Source: a virus. Taken from it: 28,138 nucleotides of DNA. Each line of letters starts with the position of its first letter. The first letter of the stretch is position 1. Positions 12,662 to 22,349 of the stretch are shown piece by piece. The notes under the pieces were generated by a model that saw only the letters and a list, made by a program, of their open reading frames with translations, searched no databases and was not told the DNA's origin. The stretch covers positions 1-28,138 of the IMG/VR virus record IMGVR_UViG_3300032093_000657. One strand, 5' to 3'. Made by a program: the position numbers and the translations under genes.

Positions 12662-12867
12662 TGAACTATACACTAGAACAGAGAGAGCCTGGTATCACTC
12701 AGATCAGCATACCAACAGATGGACAATGGGGTACTATCTGCTTTGCATGGGAGGACTCCAATGTAGAATTTACTACAGCATTAGCAGAGAAAGGTCTAGA
12801 TGCCTTTATAGCTTTACTCATTGCTGACCCTAACACTGCATACACACTTTTCTGTGGAGCTGAATAA
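12661..12867 (+). CDS. Hypothetical virion-region protein (68 aa)
   Basis: A small acidic protein (TLEQREPGITQISIPTDGQW ... ALAEKGLDAFIALLIADPNTAY) with no recognised domain. It sits between the fiber and the gp10-like gene, joined by a TAATG overlap upstream and a 14-base overlap downstream. It may be a fiber chaperone or minor connector; this is positional inference only. Confidence 0.58.
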   Translation: MNYTLEQREPGITQISIPTDGQWGTICFAWEDSNVEFTTALAEKGLDAFIALLIADPNTAYTLFCGAE

Positions 12868-13453
12868 TCTCAAAGCACTGCTGCAAGAGTTCGTCACTGA
12901 GGTAGTACAAGAAGCTCAAAGGAATATTGGTGCCACTCAAAAGGTATCAAAATTCAAGGTGAGCAAGACTATCTCAAAGAACTTTGTAGCCAGTGGTAAG
13001 CTCAAGGATGGACTGAGGGGAAAGGTCAATAAGGACATGACTCTCTCATTCTTTGTGGTGGGTCCAGCTAAGCAGTATGCAATGGCAATAGAACATGGAC
13101 AGAAAGGTACAAAGGGAATGCCTACTGATGATCCATACTACATGCCCTCCAAGAATGCGACAACTGCAAAGATGCCTCCCTCCAAAATGATATTCAAGTG
13201 GATGGAGAGAAAGAACATCAAGTTCCGGGATGAGAATGGTAAGTTCATCAGCAAGCCATCAAAGAGCAAGAGAGAGGGGATAGCATACGCAATAGCAAAA
13301 GCAATACAAGAGAGAGGTAGAGTAGGCTTGCACTATTTTGAATATGCCTACTTAGATACACTCAAAGCAATGGGTCCTGATATACTTAATAGTGTAGGAA
13401 AGGATATTGAAGTAGAGCTACTCAATACTTTCAGACTGGTTAAAAAAGCATAA
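12854..13453 (+). CDS. HK97 gp10-like tail completion/minor tail protein
   Basis: A 199-residue protein. The pattern YAMAIEHGQKGTKGMPTDD ... PPSKMIFKWMERKNIKF ... IAYAIAKAIQERGRVGLHYFEYAY is the layout of HK97-gp10-like proteins, which cap or join the tail to the head. The N-terminal 80 residues are basic and helical. I chose GTG at 12854, just inside the end of the previous gene; an in-frame TTG at 12821 would add 11 poor residues. The assignment rests on the E-HG/W/AYAIA-x-I/G pattern and context. Confidence 0.68.
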   Translation: MELNNLKALLQEFVTEVVQEAQRNIGATQKVSKFKVSKTISKNFVASGKLKDGLRGKVNKDMTLSFFVVGPAKQYAMAIEHGQKGTKGMPTDDPYYMPSKNATTAKMPPSKMIFKWMERKNIKFRDENGKFISKPSKSKREGIAYAIAKAIQERGRVGLHYFEYAYLDTLKAMGPDILNSVGKDIEVELLNTFRLVKKA

Positions 13454-13456
13454 GCA

Positions 13457-14845
13457 ATGGCACTTACATTAGAAAGAACAACACAGACAATCACTACATA
13501 TAATAATGTCAGTAAGGGTGGTATAGATAATATAGTCACAGCACTGAGCACTGAGTACACTCAGCCTGGTTTCAGATATATAGTAAGTATATCAGTCAGT
13601 GATATGTATGGTAGTAGCAATAGCAGTACACTCTATGTGCATCCTAATCCATACGGAAGGGGCATCATCAATCTCAGACCTCATATCATTGACTCTGTTT
13701 TTTACAGAGGTCTGATAAACACATCTCTGAACTATCCCTGGATTCACAATACAAAAGCTAACAGTCCATCATCTGAATTGATTGCAGATATTGAAAATAT
13801 CAACTGTAGATTATCAGTGGTAGTATTTGAAGGATGGGAGGTAGGTGGAGTATTTACTCAAGATCCAGATGCTATTGGCTCGCAACAATTAGACCTCATG
13901 GCATTTTGGGGCTGGGACAATGCATTCAGTTTTAATGAAAACAATAGTGTAGTAAGTTTAGGCAGTGGTTTTAATGATATCACATCTAATACATACTATC
14001 AGAGACTAGCATCAAAGGTACCTCCATCATTCAGATCAGGAGTGACATTTGTACCATCATTGCCTAACAATATGGGTAGCTTTTGCATCAATGCAGATGA
14101 TGGTACATTCAGCTCTGAGCAGGACATAAATAACAAGTATGTAGAGTTAAAATTCTACACAGATGCAGGTTTGCTATTGATCACAGATACTACATCTTTC
14201 ACTATCACAGTTAGTCCTGGAGCTGTGGCACTTGTTCCGGCATTCGCTGGGAATATGACATACTTGAGAACTGGAGGTATACCAGCTACTACTGCATTCT
14301 ACACACTACAAATAAAAGATGCTATCACCAATGGGGCATGCAGTAAGAAATGGCTATTTGTTTTGGAGGACATTGACTGTAAGCACACACCGGTACCTTT
14401 GGGGTGGATAGGAAAGAAGGGAGGATGGAACTACTATAACTTCATCAAGACTAATCAGAACAGCATAGACATTGCCAGGACAGAATATAAAAAGCCCTTT
14501 GGAAACTATGGCAGACTTGGGGAGGGGATAGAGACTCCAGGCATGCTGACTACAGACTGGTCAGACAATAGGCAATATGTGAGCAGAGAGAACATGGTGA
14601 CTAAGTACTTGACAGTGACAAGTGACTGGATCACAGAGGAGGAGTTTGTATATCTTGAGAGCTTGATGGTAGCAGATGTAGTACATATAGTCAACTATGA
14701 TGGTAGAGGTGACTACATCCCAATGATAGTGACTGATAATAGCTATATAATGAGAAGGGAACGCAATAGTACTAAGTACAATCTGACATTAAAGCTCAAG
14801 TATGCACAAGACTATCAAGCAATAAACTATAATACTGGCACATGA
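13457..14845 (+). CDS. Distal-tail-like minor tail protein
   Basis: A 462-residue protein with a beta-rich N-terminal half (YIVSISVSD, RGIINLRPHI, INCRLSVVVFEGWE) and a C-terminal block I recognise from Bacteroidetes siphophage minor tail proteins: GWIGKKGGWNYYNF, SRENMVTKYLTVTSDWITEEE, LESLMVADVVHIV and YNLTLKLKYAQDY. In those phages this protein precedes the large hub protein, consistent with a distal-tail or host-adhesion role. It overlaps the next gene by ATGA. Confidence 0.7.
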   Translation: MALTLERTTQTITTYNNVSKGGIDNIVTALSTEYTQPGFRYIVSISVSDMYGSSNSSTLYVHPNPYGRGIINLRPHIIDSVFYRGLINTSLNYPWIHNTKANSPSSELIADIENINCRLSVVVFEGWEVGGVFTQDPDAIGSQQLDLMAFWGWDNAFSFNENNSVVSLGSGFNDITSNTYYQRLASKVPPSFRSGVTFVPSLPNNMGSFCINADDGTFSSEQDINNKYVELKFYTDAGLLLITDTTSFTITVSPGAVALVPAFAGNMTYLRTGGIPATTAFYTLQIKDAITNGACSKKWLFVLEDIDCKHTPVPLGWIGKKGGWNYYNFIKTNQNSIDIARTEYKKPFGNYGRLGEGIETPGMLTTDWSDNRQYVSRENMVTKYLTVTSDWITEEEFVYLESLMVADVVHIVNYDGRGDYIPMIVTDNSYIMRRERNSTKYNLTLKLKYAQDYQAINYNTGT

Positions 14846-17800
14846 ATGATGTGATTTTGACAGTGACCTCCAAAGCTGGAGTGCCTACTGTACTTGACTT
14901 ATATGGTCAAGATACTATATCAATGAACTTCAACTTTAACAGCATCACAACGCTAGAGGCTGGTGATGTCTATAGTCAAGAGTTCCGTATACCAGCTACT
15001 CAAAACAACTGTTCTGTATTTGGTCTGCAGAGTGATTTCAATTTTATCGGAATCAATGGAACTACTAATGATATCAGGAGGAAATTTAAGGCAGTGCTTA
15101 CTGTAGACACTATACCAGTGGCAGAAGGTTTTGTGCAGTTTAGGAAATCATACATCAAGAATGGCAAGATGTCTGATTTTTCAATAGTCTTTTTTGGTGA
15201 CTCAGTAGATCTTGGGACTAATCTGAAAGACCTTGATTTCACTGTGCTAGATTATTCAGACGCACAACATCAGATGTCCTATGACAATGTATGGCTAGTC
15301 AATGATGGTGGTATTGTTGGAGGGAATGACTACAGTGATCATAAGCTCATGTGGACATTGATAGATAGAGGTCAGCAATTCTTGACTTTTCCATCTAACT
15401 ATGTAGGCACTTTCGTCAATGCCTCCTATACAGCTATGAGCAATGCTAATAGGATAGATGTCACTGACCTCACTCCATGTCTGAAAGGAACTTATCTCAT
15501 TGATAGAATCAATGAATACCTAGCTAATGATAATAAAAGAAAAATAGCACTAAGCACAGATGTACAAGCAGAGCTGGACAAGATGTGCATGCCATTTATA
15601 GGCAAGGATGGTACTCTGAAATATGATGACAATGCAGCAGCTATTGAGTGGAGAGGAACTAACTACACTGATGATACTTTATCTTTTTCAGTACTTACTG
15701 GCAATCTATACACAGCCATCACTGGAATAGCTTTCAATGATGTCATAGATATAGGCAGCAATTTTGATACACTGAATAACCGTTATGTCATACCGGATGA
15801 TGGGTACTATCAGTTCAAGATCACTGGCACTATCAGGGGTGATGTAGCTGGTACACCTACTAGTCCTGCCTTTCCTATTGTGCCAGGTTTCTTAGTGAAT
15901 GGTACAGACTTTTATTCAGCCTTTAACTCAATATCAGGAGGTACTGTATATGCACAATTTGAGGCTCCCTTTATCAATGTGGATATAGCAAGCTACACAG
16001 CACAAGCTCCAGTCATTACGAGCAATGAGATAGTAGTACCAGTGTTCATCAATAATGCTGCAGCCAATGAGGATACTGCTGTATTCTTTAATGCAGGAGA
16101 CTATGTAGAGGTAGCATTCGCATCTGTGGGTGATCCAACAGCAGGAGGGACAATAGACATTATTGCTCAAGTCAATAATTGGACATTGCAGAAGTACAAT
16201 CTAACCTTATCCAATGCTATCAGTTTTGTCAATATGGCTCCTGAAAATTATCAGCTACTTGATTTCATACGCGATATCATGAAACTGACCAATGCAGTAG
16301 CTATTCCTAACTATAGCAACTATGGAGTGATTGATATCATCACCATGAATGAGTACTTAGCAGGGGGTGGTACAGTAGACTGGACCTACAAAATAGATGA
16401 GACTGCTGAGATGACTGTATTGCCATCATCTGAATATCAGACAAGGCATCAAAAATTCACATTTAGCGAGGGTGCAGATGTAGCAAGTCAGGCATATAAG
16501 TCAGTCGGTAGAGTATTTGGATCACTTGACTTGTATGATACTGCTAGTGATTTCACAGTGGGAGAAAATAAAGTAGAAGTAATAGCAAGCACTACTCCTA
16601 ATCAGATGTTTCCCAACGCGAGTAATATAGATTTTTACTTTCCTAAGTTCGTAGATGATGAGTACAAGTGGGTTTATCCTGATGCTAGATTATTCTACTT
16701 TTCTTTTGACCCTCTAGATACTTTAGGACTTAGACCTATTGGTGGAAGTACTAGCATTTATGGATCTTTATTGTATGTGCCCTTTATTGGTCACTATGAT
16801 CATGTGTATGTTGACCTCGCAACTAATGACTTGAACTTTGCTCAGGAGATACCTCTTCATCCTATCACATCAGCTCCAGTCAATACAATGTATTTCAAGT
16901 ATTACAACAATTATCTGCAAGAGCTGTATAGTGCAGAAAGTAAAGTACTAACTGCTCAATTTAATTTGTCAGTAGCTGATATACTCAACTTGAATTTTAA
17001 TGACAGTGTATTCTTATTCAACAGCTACTGGAGAGTATTGTCAGTGGATGGGTACAACATGGGTATGAATCAAAGCACATCAGTCACTTTAATCAAGAAG
17101 CTGAGTGCAGTAGACTTGCCTAATCTATGTGTAGACACTGCCATAGCTATTGAGAAAGATGGCTCAGTGCAGTGGCTCAATGGAGGTAGTCAAATATGCT
17201 GTGAGCAGATAGGTTACTATTGGGATAATGTACTCAATATGTGTTACAAAAGTCAGAATCAGGGAGGCATCAAAGATCCTATTATATCCCCATCTTTAGG
17301 AGTGACCTCTAGCTTTCTCAATCAGTTCACAAATGTTGGTGGAAAGAAAGACCCATCAGCTACCGGAACTATCGTAATAGGCAAAAGCTTGACTGTCACT
17401 GGAGCTGCAAAGAATAGTATAGTAGGTGGAGAGGACTTGCTTGTGCAGAATAGGGGTATATGGTATGGTGGAGGTAATGATGGAGTGCTAGTCAATAGAT
17501 CAGCGAGTGGTCAAATGGTATGGCAGGCTAAGGATGTATTCACATCAGCAGCTATGACTACTGTAGTAGGCTCATTCTTGACTCTTGAAAATTCAGTATA
17601 TTCAGCTGAGGTGATATTGACAGTTAGTTCATTCACTGTTGTAGGGGTAGATTTACAGCCATTTAGAACATACTCAATGAGTACTTATGCTATTCTTACC
17701 AACATAGGAGGCACAGCTACTGGTGATAATCCATGTAATCTCATTATTGATGTAGATCCAGGTACTGGTCCCTTTGAATTAGGATGGACTACAAATGCAG

Positions 17801-17910
17801 TCAATAGTAATATCATTGACTTAGAGCTAAAGAAATTGAGTGGACCATATCCATCAGACCAGTTTCATTTTACAGCACAAGTAAGAGTCACGCAAATAGG
17901 CACAGAATGA
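14842..17910 (+). CDS. Large tail hub/tail-tip protein (1022 aa)
   Basis: The largest gene in the window. The N-terminus (LDLYGQDTISMNFNF, EAGDVYSQEFRIPATQNN, RKFKAVLTVDTIPVAEGFVQF, FFGDSVDLGTNLKDLDF) matches large structural proteins of Bacteroidetes phages that occupy the tail-hub position; the SQEFRIPAT-NN signature is characteristic. The middle is beta-rich. Residues 763-801 contain a cysteine cluster (C763, C786, C787, C801) around GYYWDN, possibly a disulfide knot or metal site. The final 200 residues look like a carbohydrate-binding or fiber-attachment module. It is the probable baseplate hub, possibly carrying the fibers. Confidence 0.75.
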   Translation: MNDVILTVTSKAGVPTVLDLYGQDTISMNFNFNSITTLEAGDVYSQEFRIPATQNNCSVFGLQSDFNFIGINGTTNDIRRKFKAVLTVDTIPVAEGFVQFRKSYIKNGKMSDFSIVFFGDSVDLGTNLKDLDFTVLDYSDAQHQMSYDNVWLVNDGGIVGGNDYSDHKLMWTLIDRGQQFLTFPSNYVGTFVNASYTAMSNANRIDVTDLTPCLKGTYLIDRINEYLANDNKRKIALSTDVQAELDKMCMPFIGKDGTLKYDDNAAAIEWRGTNYTDDTLSFSVLTGNLYTAITGIAFNDVIDIGSNFDTLNNRYVIPDDGYYQFKITGTIRGDVAGTPTSPAFPIVPGFLVNGTDFYSAFNSISGGTVYAQFEAPFINVDIASYTAQAPVITSNEIVVPVFINNAAANEDTAVFFNAGDYVEVAFASVGDPTAGGTIDIIAQVNNWTLQKYNLTLSNAISFVNMAPENYQLLDFIRDIMKLTNAVAIPNYSNYGVIDIITMNEYLAGGGTVDWTYKIDETAEMTVLPSSEYQTRHQKFTFSEGADVASQAYKSVGRVFGSLDLYDTASDFTVGENKVEVIASTTPNQMFPNASNIDFYFPKFVDDEYKWVYPDARLFYFSFDPLDTLGLRPIGGSTSIYGSLLYVPFIGHYDHVYVDLATNDLNFAQEIPLHPITSAPVNTMYFKYYNNYLQELYSAESKVLTAQFNLSVADILNLNFNDSVFLFNSYWRVLSVDGYNMGMNQSTSVTLIKKLSAVDLPNLCVDTAIAIEKDGSVQWLNGGSQICCEQIGYYWDNVLNMCYKSQNQGGIKDPIISPSLGVTSSFLNQFTNVGGKKDPSATGTIVIGKSLTVTGAAKNSIVGGEDLLVQNRGIWYGGGNDGVLVNRSASGQMVWQAKDVFTSAAMTTVVGSFLTLENSVYSAEVILTVSSFTVVGVDLQPFRTYSMSTYAILTNIGGTATGDNPCNLIIDVDPGTGPFELGWTTNAVNSNIIDLELKKLSGPYPSDQFHFTAQVRVTQIGTE

Positions 17911-18119
17911 CAATAGACAAGATAGATCCTGCACAAATAGCAGAGGCACTAGCACTACTACAACAGAAACTACCAACGGAATCTGAGGTAGGTGCTATCG
18001 CGAAAGGTAAGTATAAGAATAAGATGAGCAAGTACATCACTAAGATCATCAATTACTCAATAGTGTTTATACTAATAAGTACAATAGTAAGCGGAGCAAT
18101 ATGGCTGATGAGATATTAA
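17907..18119 (+). CDS. Small single-pass membrane protein (70 aa)
   Basis: Residues 1-42 are soluble and charged; residues 46-68 (IINYSIVFILISTIVSGAIWLM) form one transmembrane helix. It overlaps the hub gene by ATGA and the tape measure start by 19 bases. Its location between tail genes could suggest a tail-tip membrane-perforation or assembly factor, but small TM proteins of unknown role are common in phages. Confidence 0.62.
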   Translation: MTIDKIDPAQIAEALALLQQKLPTESEVGAIAKGKYKNKMSKYITKIINYSIVFILISTIVSGAIWLMRY

Positions 18120-19762
18120 GTGGCCTTAGAGGCATAAAAACAGAATTAAGGGCGGTACAAGATCAGATGGCTGGTCTAGATGCTGGCTCTCAAGAGTTCG
18201 TGAAACTATCTCAGAAAGCTGGAGAGCTGAGGGATAGGATGAAAGATGTGAAAGAGGCAGTCAATGCCAATGCTGGTCCAGCTATAGCAAGCTTTGGAAA
18301 TAACCTTAGCATAGCTAGAGGTCAAATTATGGAACTTGACCTGGAGGGATTTGGTCAATCTATGACACGCATGGCATCCAATGTCAAGTCTGTAGATTTC
18401 AAATCATTCAAAGATGGCTTGGCTAGTATGGGTAGTGGACTAGCTAGTCTAGGAAGAGCATTGCTCACCAATCCTATTTTTTTAATTGCTGGAGCTATAG
18501 CTGGAGCTGTTGCAGCCTTTGAATATTTTACTGCTAAACAAGAGGAGGCTGCAAAAAAATTAGAGGAACAGAGACAAAAAGATTTAGCAGCGTATAAAAA
18601 AGAAAATGAGTTAAGGATAGTACAAGCACAAGGATCAGCGGATAAGATTTATTCTATTCGCATGGAAGAACTTAAAAGAGAGCAGGCATATCATTGGGCT
18701 ATATTGATGGTGGCAAAGGACTCACATGATAAAAGAATCAAGCTATCAGATGAGTTCCAAGCAAAAGAGAAAGAATCTCAGACAAAATATAATGAGATAA
18801 GGATAGAGATGGAAAAGCTGACTCAGGAAAGACTGAATCAGCTTACTCAAAAGCGACAAGAATTAGATGCACAGTATAATCTTATAGGACTGACTGAAAG
18901 ACAGAAAGCCTATAAGATGCTAGAAGATGAATACAATAGGCAACTCAGACAACTAGGTGAGCTAGGTGCAAGTGAGGAAGATGTGCATAAGCTTAGCATG
19001 GTATTCAGAGATAGAAGAAGCAAGCTAGATAAGCAATATGCAGAGGAAGATAAGAAGCTAATTAGAGAAGTCAAAAGAGATGAGCTAGAAAGAATCAATA
19101 GCAAGGATATTGCACTGATCACCAGCCATGAAAATCAAGTACAGCTACAGACTTCTCTTACACAAGTAACAATATCAGAGGAGGAAAAGAGAACAATAGC
19201 AGAAAGGAAAGCAGCAAATGAAAGAAAAGAGATTTGGGCTGCTGCATGGTATGCGAAGTATGAGCTAGCATCGGCCGCAACTGATGCCATGATGAACTTG
19301 AACAATGCACTCACAGAAAGTGGATTGATAAGCGCAGAGAAAGGTTTCAAGATAGGCAAAGGTCTATCCATCGCTCAGACTACAATCGCAACTATTCAAG
19401 GGGTACAAAATGCACTGAGTGCAGTCACTACTATTCCTGAGCCATTTGGTACAGCTCTCAAGATAGCAAATGCTGTCAGCATTGGGGCAGCAGGAGCTGC
19501 CAATATAGCCAAGATAGCTAAGACACAATTCAATGCACCCGATGCAGGAGTACAGCCTACAACAACAGTAGGTGGGGGTGGTGGTGGAGGAGCTATGTCT
19601 GCACCCTCAGCTCAATCACCCAGTGCTCTCAATCTTTCTTTCTTACAAGGCAATGTCAATACTGCACCCTTACAGACTTATGTACTAGCTGGTCAAGTGA
19701 GCAATGCACAGCAGGCTGAATTTAAAATAAAGAATACTGCATCTATACTAGGAGGAGGTTAA
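18101..19762 (+). CDS. Tail tape measure protein
   Basis: A 553-residue protein with an N-terminal helical domain, a hydrophobic segment at residues 119-141 (RALLTNPIFLIAGAIAGAV), a long coiled-coil region (about 145-390, rich in K, E, Q), a second hydrophobic region (IAQTTIATIQGVQNAL ... ANAVSIGAAGAANIAKIA), a Gly7 hinge and a C-terminal PLQTYVLAGQVSNAQQAE block common in Bacteroidetes tape measures. At the usual 1.5 A per residue, the tail would be roughly 80 nm. It lies after the tail hub rather than before the distal tail gene, an inverted order. It is distant from the chaperone gene. Confidence 0.8.
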   Translation: MADEILSGLRGIKTELRAVQDQMAGLDAGSQEFVKLSQKAGELRDRMKDVKEAVNANAGPAIASFGNNLSIARGQIMELDLEGFGQSMTRMASNVKSVDFKSFKDGLASMGSGLASLGRALLTNPIFLIAGAIAGAVAAFEYFTAKQEEAAKKLEEQRQKDLAAYKKENELRIVQAQGSADKIYSIRMEELKREQAYHWAILMVAKDSHDKRIKLSDEFQAKEKESQTKYNEIRIEMEKLTQERLNQLTQKRQELDAQYNLIGLTERQKAYKMLEDEYNRQLRQLGELGASEEDVHKLSMVFRDRRSKLDKQYAEEDKKLIREVKRDELERINSKDIALITSHENQVQLQTSLTQVTISEEEKRTIAERKAANERKEIWAAAWYAKYELASAATDAMMNLNNALTESGLISAEKGFKIGKGLSIAQTTIATIQGVQNALSAVTTIPEPFGTALKIANAVSIGAAGAANIAKIAKTQFNAPDAGVQPTTTVGGGGGGGAMSAPSAQSPSALNLSFLQGNVNTAPLQTYVLAGQVSNAQQAEFKIKNTASILGGG

Positions 19763-19766
19763 TACT

Positions 19767-20396
19767 ATGGAAAAAGATAAAAAGAAAATGAAGATCATTG
19801 AGTATGTTATCAATGATGATGATCAAAAGACTGGAGTCTATTGCATGTCACTTGTAGAGAATCCTGCCATCCTGGTGAACTGGATAGCACTATCTGCTCA
19901 AGAGAAGGTAGAGGAGCTAAAGTTCGCAGCTGTGGAGAGTGGAGAGCAGAGGATGCTGTATGGTCCAGTCATGATACCTGACCAACTTATCTACCGCTAC
20001 AATGACAAGACTAAGGAGGAGTGGATGGCTACCTATAAAGCAGAGACTATCAAGGCCATTGCTCAGAAGTACATGAGAAACAGCATGCACCAATACACCA
20101 ATGTAGAGCATGCTATCCCGGTACAAGGAGTGAACATAGTAGAGACATGGATACAAGCAGATGCAGAGAAAGACAAGTCAGCTGCATTGGGTTTCACTAC
20201 ACCCATAGGCACATGGTATATTGGAGGTCATGTGGATGATGATGGGTTATGGCAGGATGTCAAGAATGGAGTCTTTAAAGGATGGTCACTAGAGGGCTAC
20301 TTCTTAGAGAATGAGGAAAAGATGATGGATGAGTACGAGGTAGAGAAGATACTAGATCAGATGGTAGAGGAACTGAACATCTTGGAGCATCCATGA
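19767..20396 (+). CDS. XkdF-like prohead protease (Peptidase S78_2)
   Basis: A 209-residue protein. Residues 64-180 follow the XkdF/S78_2 pattern: LYGPVMIPDQLIYR, TIKAIAQKYM, then E114-H115 in NVEHAIPV, VNIVETWIQADAEKDKSAALGF, PIGTWYIGGHVDDDGLW and KGWSLEGYF with S174. H115 and S174 are the likely catalytic residues. It would cleave scaffold and capsid proteins during head maturation. Genes for scaffold and major capsid protein follow. The start is preceded by a strong Shine-Dalgarno-like AGGAGGT (19753-19759), unusual here but it also encodes the glycine end of the tape measure. An alternative ATG lies at 19788. Confidence 0.85.
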   Translation: MEKDKKKMKIIEYVINDDDQKTGVYCMSLVENPAILVNWIALSAQEKVEELKFAAVESGEQRMLYGPVMIPDQLIYRYNDKTKEEWMATYKAETIKAIAQKYMRNSMHQYTNVEHAIPVQGVNIVETWIQADAEKDKSAALGFTTPIGTWYIGGHVDDDGLWQDVKNGVFKGWSLEGYFLENEEKMMDEYEVEKILDQMVEELNILEHP

Positions 20397-20617
20397 GAGA
20401 GCTAATGAAAAAGCTCATAAGTGCCAACGATGATATGAGCTCCAAGAGATTTGCAGCTCTTATCTGTACTGCCACTGTCATAGTGCTTGCATTTATTGCA
20501 ACAACTGCTGATGAGGACAAGATCTGTCCAGAGTTCATGTATGATGCACTGTGCTTGATAGCAGGGGGAGGACTAGGCTTGTCAGTCATAGAAAGAATAT
20601 TTGAAAAAAGGAAATAG
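20393..20617 (+). CDS. Small membrane protein with two TM segments, holin-like
   Basis: A 74-residue protein. An N-terminal amphipathic segment (MRELMKKLISANDDMSS) precedes a first hydrophobic segment (FAALICTATVIVLAFIA, about 20-37) and a second (YDALCLIAGGGLGLSVI, about 50-66), with a short basic tail (ERIFEKRK). The two-TM, basic-tail layout fits small class II holins. Its location within the head module rather than with the lysin argues for caution. The start overlaps the protease stop (ATGA). Confidence 0.6.
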   Translation: MRELMKKLISANDDMSSKRFAALICTATVIVLAFIATTADEDKICPEFMYDALCLIAGGGLGLSVIERIFEKRK

Positions 20618-20635
20618 ACATTTATACTAAGACAC

Positions 20636-21289
20636 ATGGAAGTAAAAGACCGCATTTATCAGATTATTGCTAAAGCTCAAGAGAAGCTTTCAGCACATAA
20701 CATAAAGCTCTCAGTAGATGAGTCTGCTGAGGTAACAAAAGAGGAGACTGCAGAGGCTCTAAAGTTCATGGTAGAAACAGCACTAGAAGATGGCACTATC
20801 GTATTCACACCGGCTGAGAGCTGGGATCTTGGGGTTGAAATTTACACTAAGGATGCTGATGGCAATCCTGTGGCTGTTGCTGACGGTGACTATATTGTGG
20901 CCGATGGCACTGTGCTTTCAGTACTTGAGGGCAAGGTATCGGCTATTACTCCCAAAGAGGATGAAGTAGAAGTAGAGGTGACAGTAGAGGCTGAACAAGC
21001 AGAACAAGCTGAGGTATTGACAAAGCAATATGTAGATGATGCATTAACTGCAATCACCGAACAAATCACCGAACTAAAGGCCGAATTTCAAAAGATACTT
21101 TCTAGCAAAGAGATTGAGATGTCTGAGGTAGCTAAAGAGCTTGACACAGTGAAAGCTGCCTACTCTGCATTATCAAATCAAGCAGCAGCTGTATCTGTTA
21201 AGCAGACAGCAGTTAAGAAAGAAATCAAGCCAATGATCGAGTACAAGAGTGCTGCAGATCGCATCAAGGCAATTATCGCAAACAAATAA
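20636..21289 (+). CDS. Putative capsid scaffold protein
   Basis: A 217-residue, strongly acidic protein. Residues 70-120 form a small beta domain (EDGTIVFTPAESWDLGV ... GNPVAVADGDYIVADGTVLSV), of a type I recall in scaffold-position proteins of Bacteroidetes phages. Residues 120-140 are Glu/Val-rich, and residues 145-195 form a coiled coil (ALTAITEQITELKAEFQKI). The C-terminal basic segment (VKKEIKPMIEYKSAADRIKAII) fits capsid binding, as in other scaffolds. Its position between protease and major capsid gene supports the call. Confidence 0.7.
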   Translation: MEVKDRIYQIIAKAQEKLSAHNIKLSVDESAEVTKEETAEALKFMVETALEDGTIVFTPAESWDLGVEIYTKDADGNPVAVADGDYIVADGTVLSVLEGKVSAITPKEDEVEVEVTVEAEQAEQAEVLTKQYVDDALTAITEQITELKAEFQKILSSKEIEMSEVAKELDTVKAAYSALSNQAAAVSVKQTAVKKEIKPMIEYKSAADRIKAIIANK

Positions 21290-21307
21290 TTTAATAAATA
21301 GAAAAAA

Positions 21308-22255
21308 ATGGCAAGTACATTAACAATCTCTAGCAGCACATACGCAGGTGAATTAGCCTTACCGTATTTGCATGCTGCTCTTTTGACTGGAGATACCATC
21401 GCTAATCGCTATGTAACAGTCAAAGAAAATGTAAAATTCAAGGCAGTATTGAAGAAATTATCTTCTGCTAACTTGGTACAATCTTCATCACCTTTCGGTT
21501 GTGATTTCAGTGTAGGATCATCTTCATTGACATTGGCTGAGGCTGTATTGACTGTAACTGATTTGAAGACTAACATCGAAGTATGTAAAGAGCAATTTGC
21601 TCAAGACTGGGAAGCTATGCAGACTGGTCGTGGTTTCATCAATGATGTTATCCCTGCTAACTTCGCTGACTTCTTATTGACTTACTTAGCTGGCAAAATC
21701 TCTGAGCAGATTGAGTTCAACTTGTGGGTAGGTAATTTTTCGGGATCAGTAGGTGGAGCTAGTGGATACACTGCTTTCAATGGTTTGTTGAAGCAAATCT
21801 CTGACGCTAAGTCTGGAACTCCTGACTATAACATCACTGCTGCTTTGAGTGCTGGTAATATCATGACTAACATTGATAATACAGTAGCTGTTATCCCTGC
21901 ATCTATCATGGGATCACCTAACACTAAGTGTTACATGAGCAGAAAGACTTTCCAAATGTACTTACAAGCTTGTATGGCTGCTGGTACTGGAGGTCCACTT
22001 CAGCCTGCTGACAACGCTATCATGAAGCAAGTATATGGTTATGAAATCTATGTATGTCCAGGTTTCTCAAATGACTGCTTATTGTTCGCTCAGCCTGAGA
22101 ACTTATTCGTAGGTACTGACTTAGTATCTGACTTGAATGAGGTGAAGGTAGTAGACATGAGCTTGACTGATGCATCTGACAATGTGAGAATGGCTATGAG
22201 ATACCGCTTTGGTACTCAAGTAGGTTTCGCTGGTGATGTAGCTGTAGCATTCTAA
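21308..22255 (+). CDS. Major capsid protein
   Basis: A 315-residue protein in the scaffold-capsid position. It has an early basic/polar segment (NRYVTVKENVKFKAVLKKL), a central region (WEAMQTGRGFINDVIPANFADFLLTYLAGKISEQIEFNLWVGN) and a late MKQVYGYEIYVCPGFSND ... LLFAQPENLFVGTDL segment. These are typical of HK97-fold capsid proteins of Bacteroidetes phages (extended E-loop, spine helix, A-domain ending). It is followed by a strong terminator. By eye it uses preferred codons (CGT/CGC, AAC, TTC) more than neighbours, as expected for the most abundant virion protein. Confidence 0.85.
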   Translation: MASTLTISSSTYAGELALPYLHAALLTGDTIANRYVTVKENVKFKAVLKKLSSANLVQSSSPFGCDFSVGSSSLTLAEAVLTVTDLKTNIEVCKEQFAQDWEAMQTGRGFINDVIPANFADFLLTYLAGKISEQIEFNLWVGNFSGSVGGASGYTAFNGLLKQISDAKSGTPDYNITAALSAGNIMTNIDNTVAVIPASIMGSPNTKCYMSRKTFQMYLQACMAAGTGGPLQPADNAIMKQVYGYEIYVCPGFSNDCLLFAQPENLFVGTDLVSDLNEVKVVDMSLTDASDNVRMAMRYRFGTQVGFAGDVAVAF

Positions 22256-22280
22256 GACTAAAACATCTAACATAAAAAGG

Positions 22281-22307
22281 GGCGGGGTATTTGGCTCCGC
22301 CTTTTTT
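22281..22307 (+). terminator. Rho-independent terminator after major capsid gene
   Basis: GGCGGGG (22281-22287) pairs with CTCCGCC (22295-22301), a 7-bp GC-rich stem with one G-U pair and a TATTTGG loop, followed by TTTTTT. It would sharply reduce read-through from the capsid gene into the tail-tube gene, or act as a 3' end stabiliser for capsid mRNA. Confidence 0.85.
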
Positions 22308-22349
22308 ATAGAATATAAAAATGAATAAAAAATTTAATACACTTAAGCC

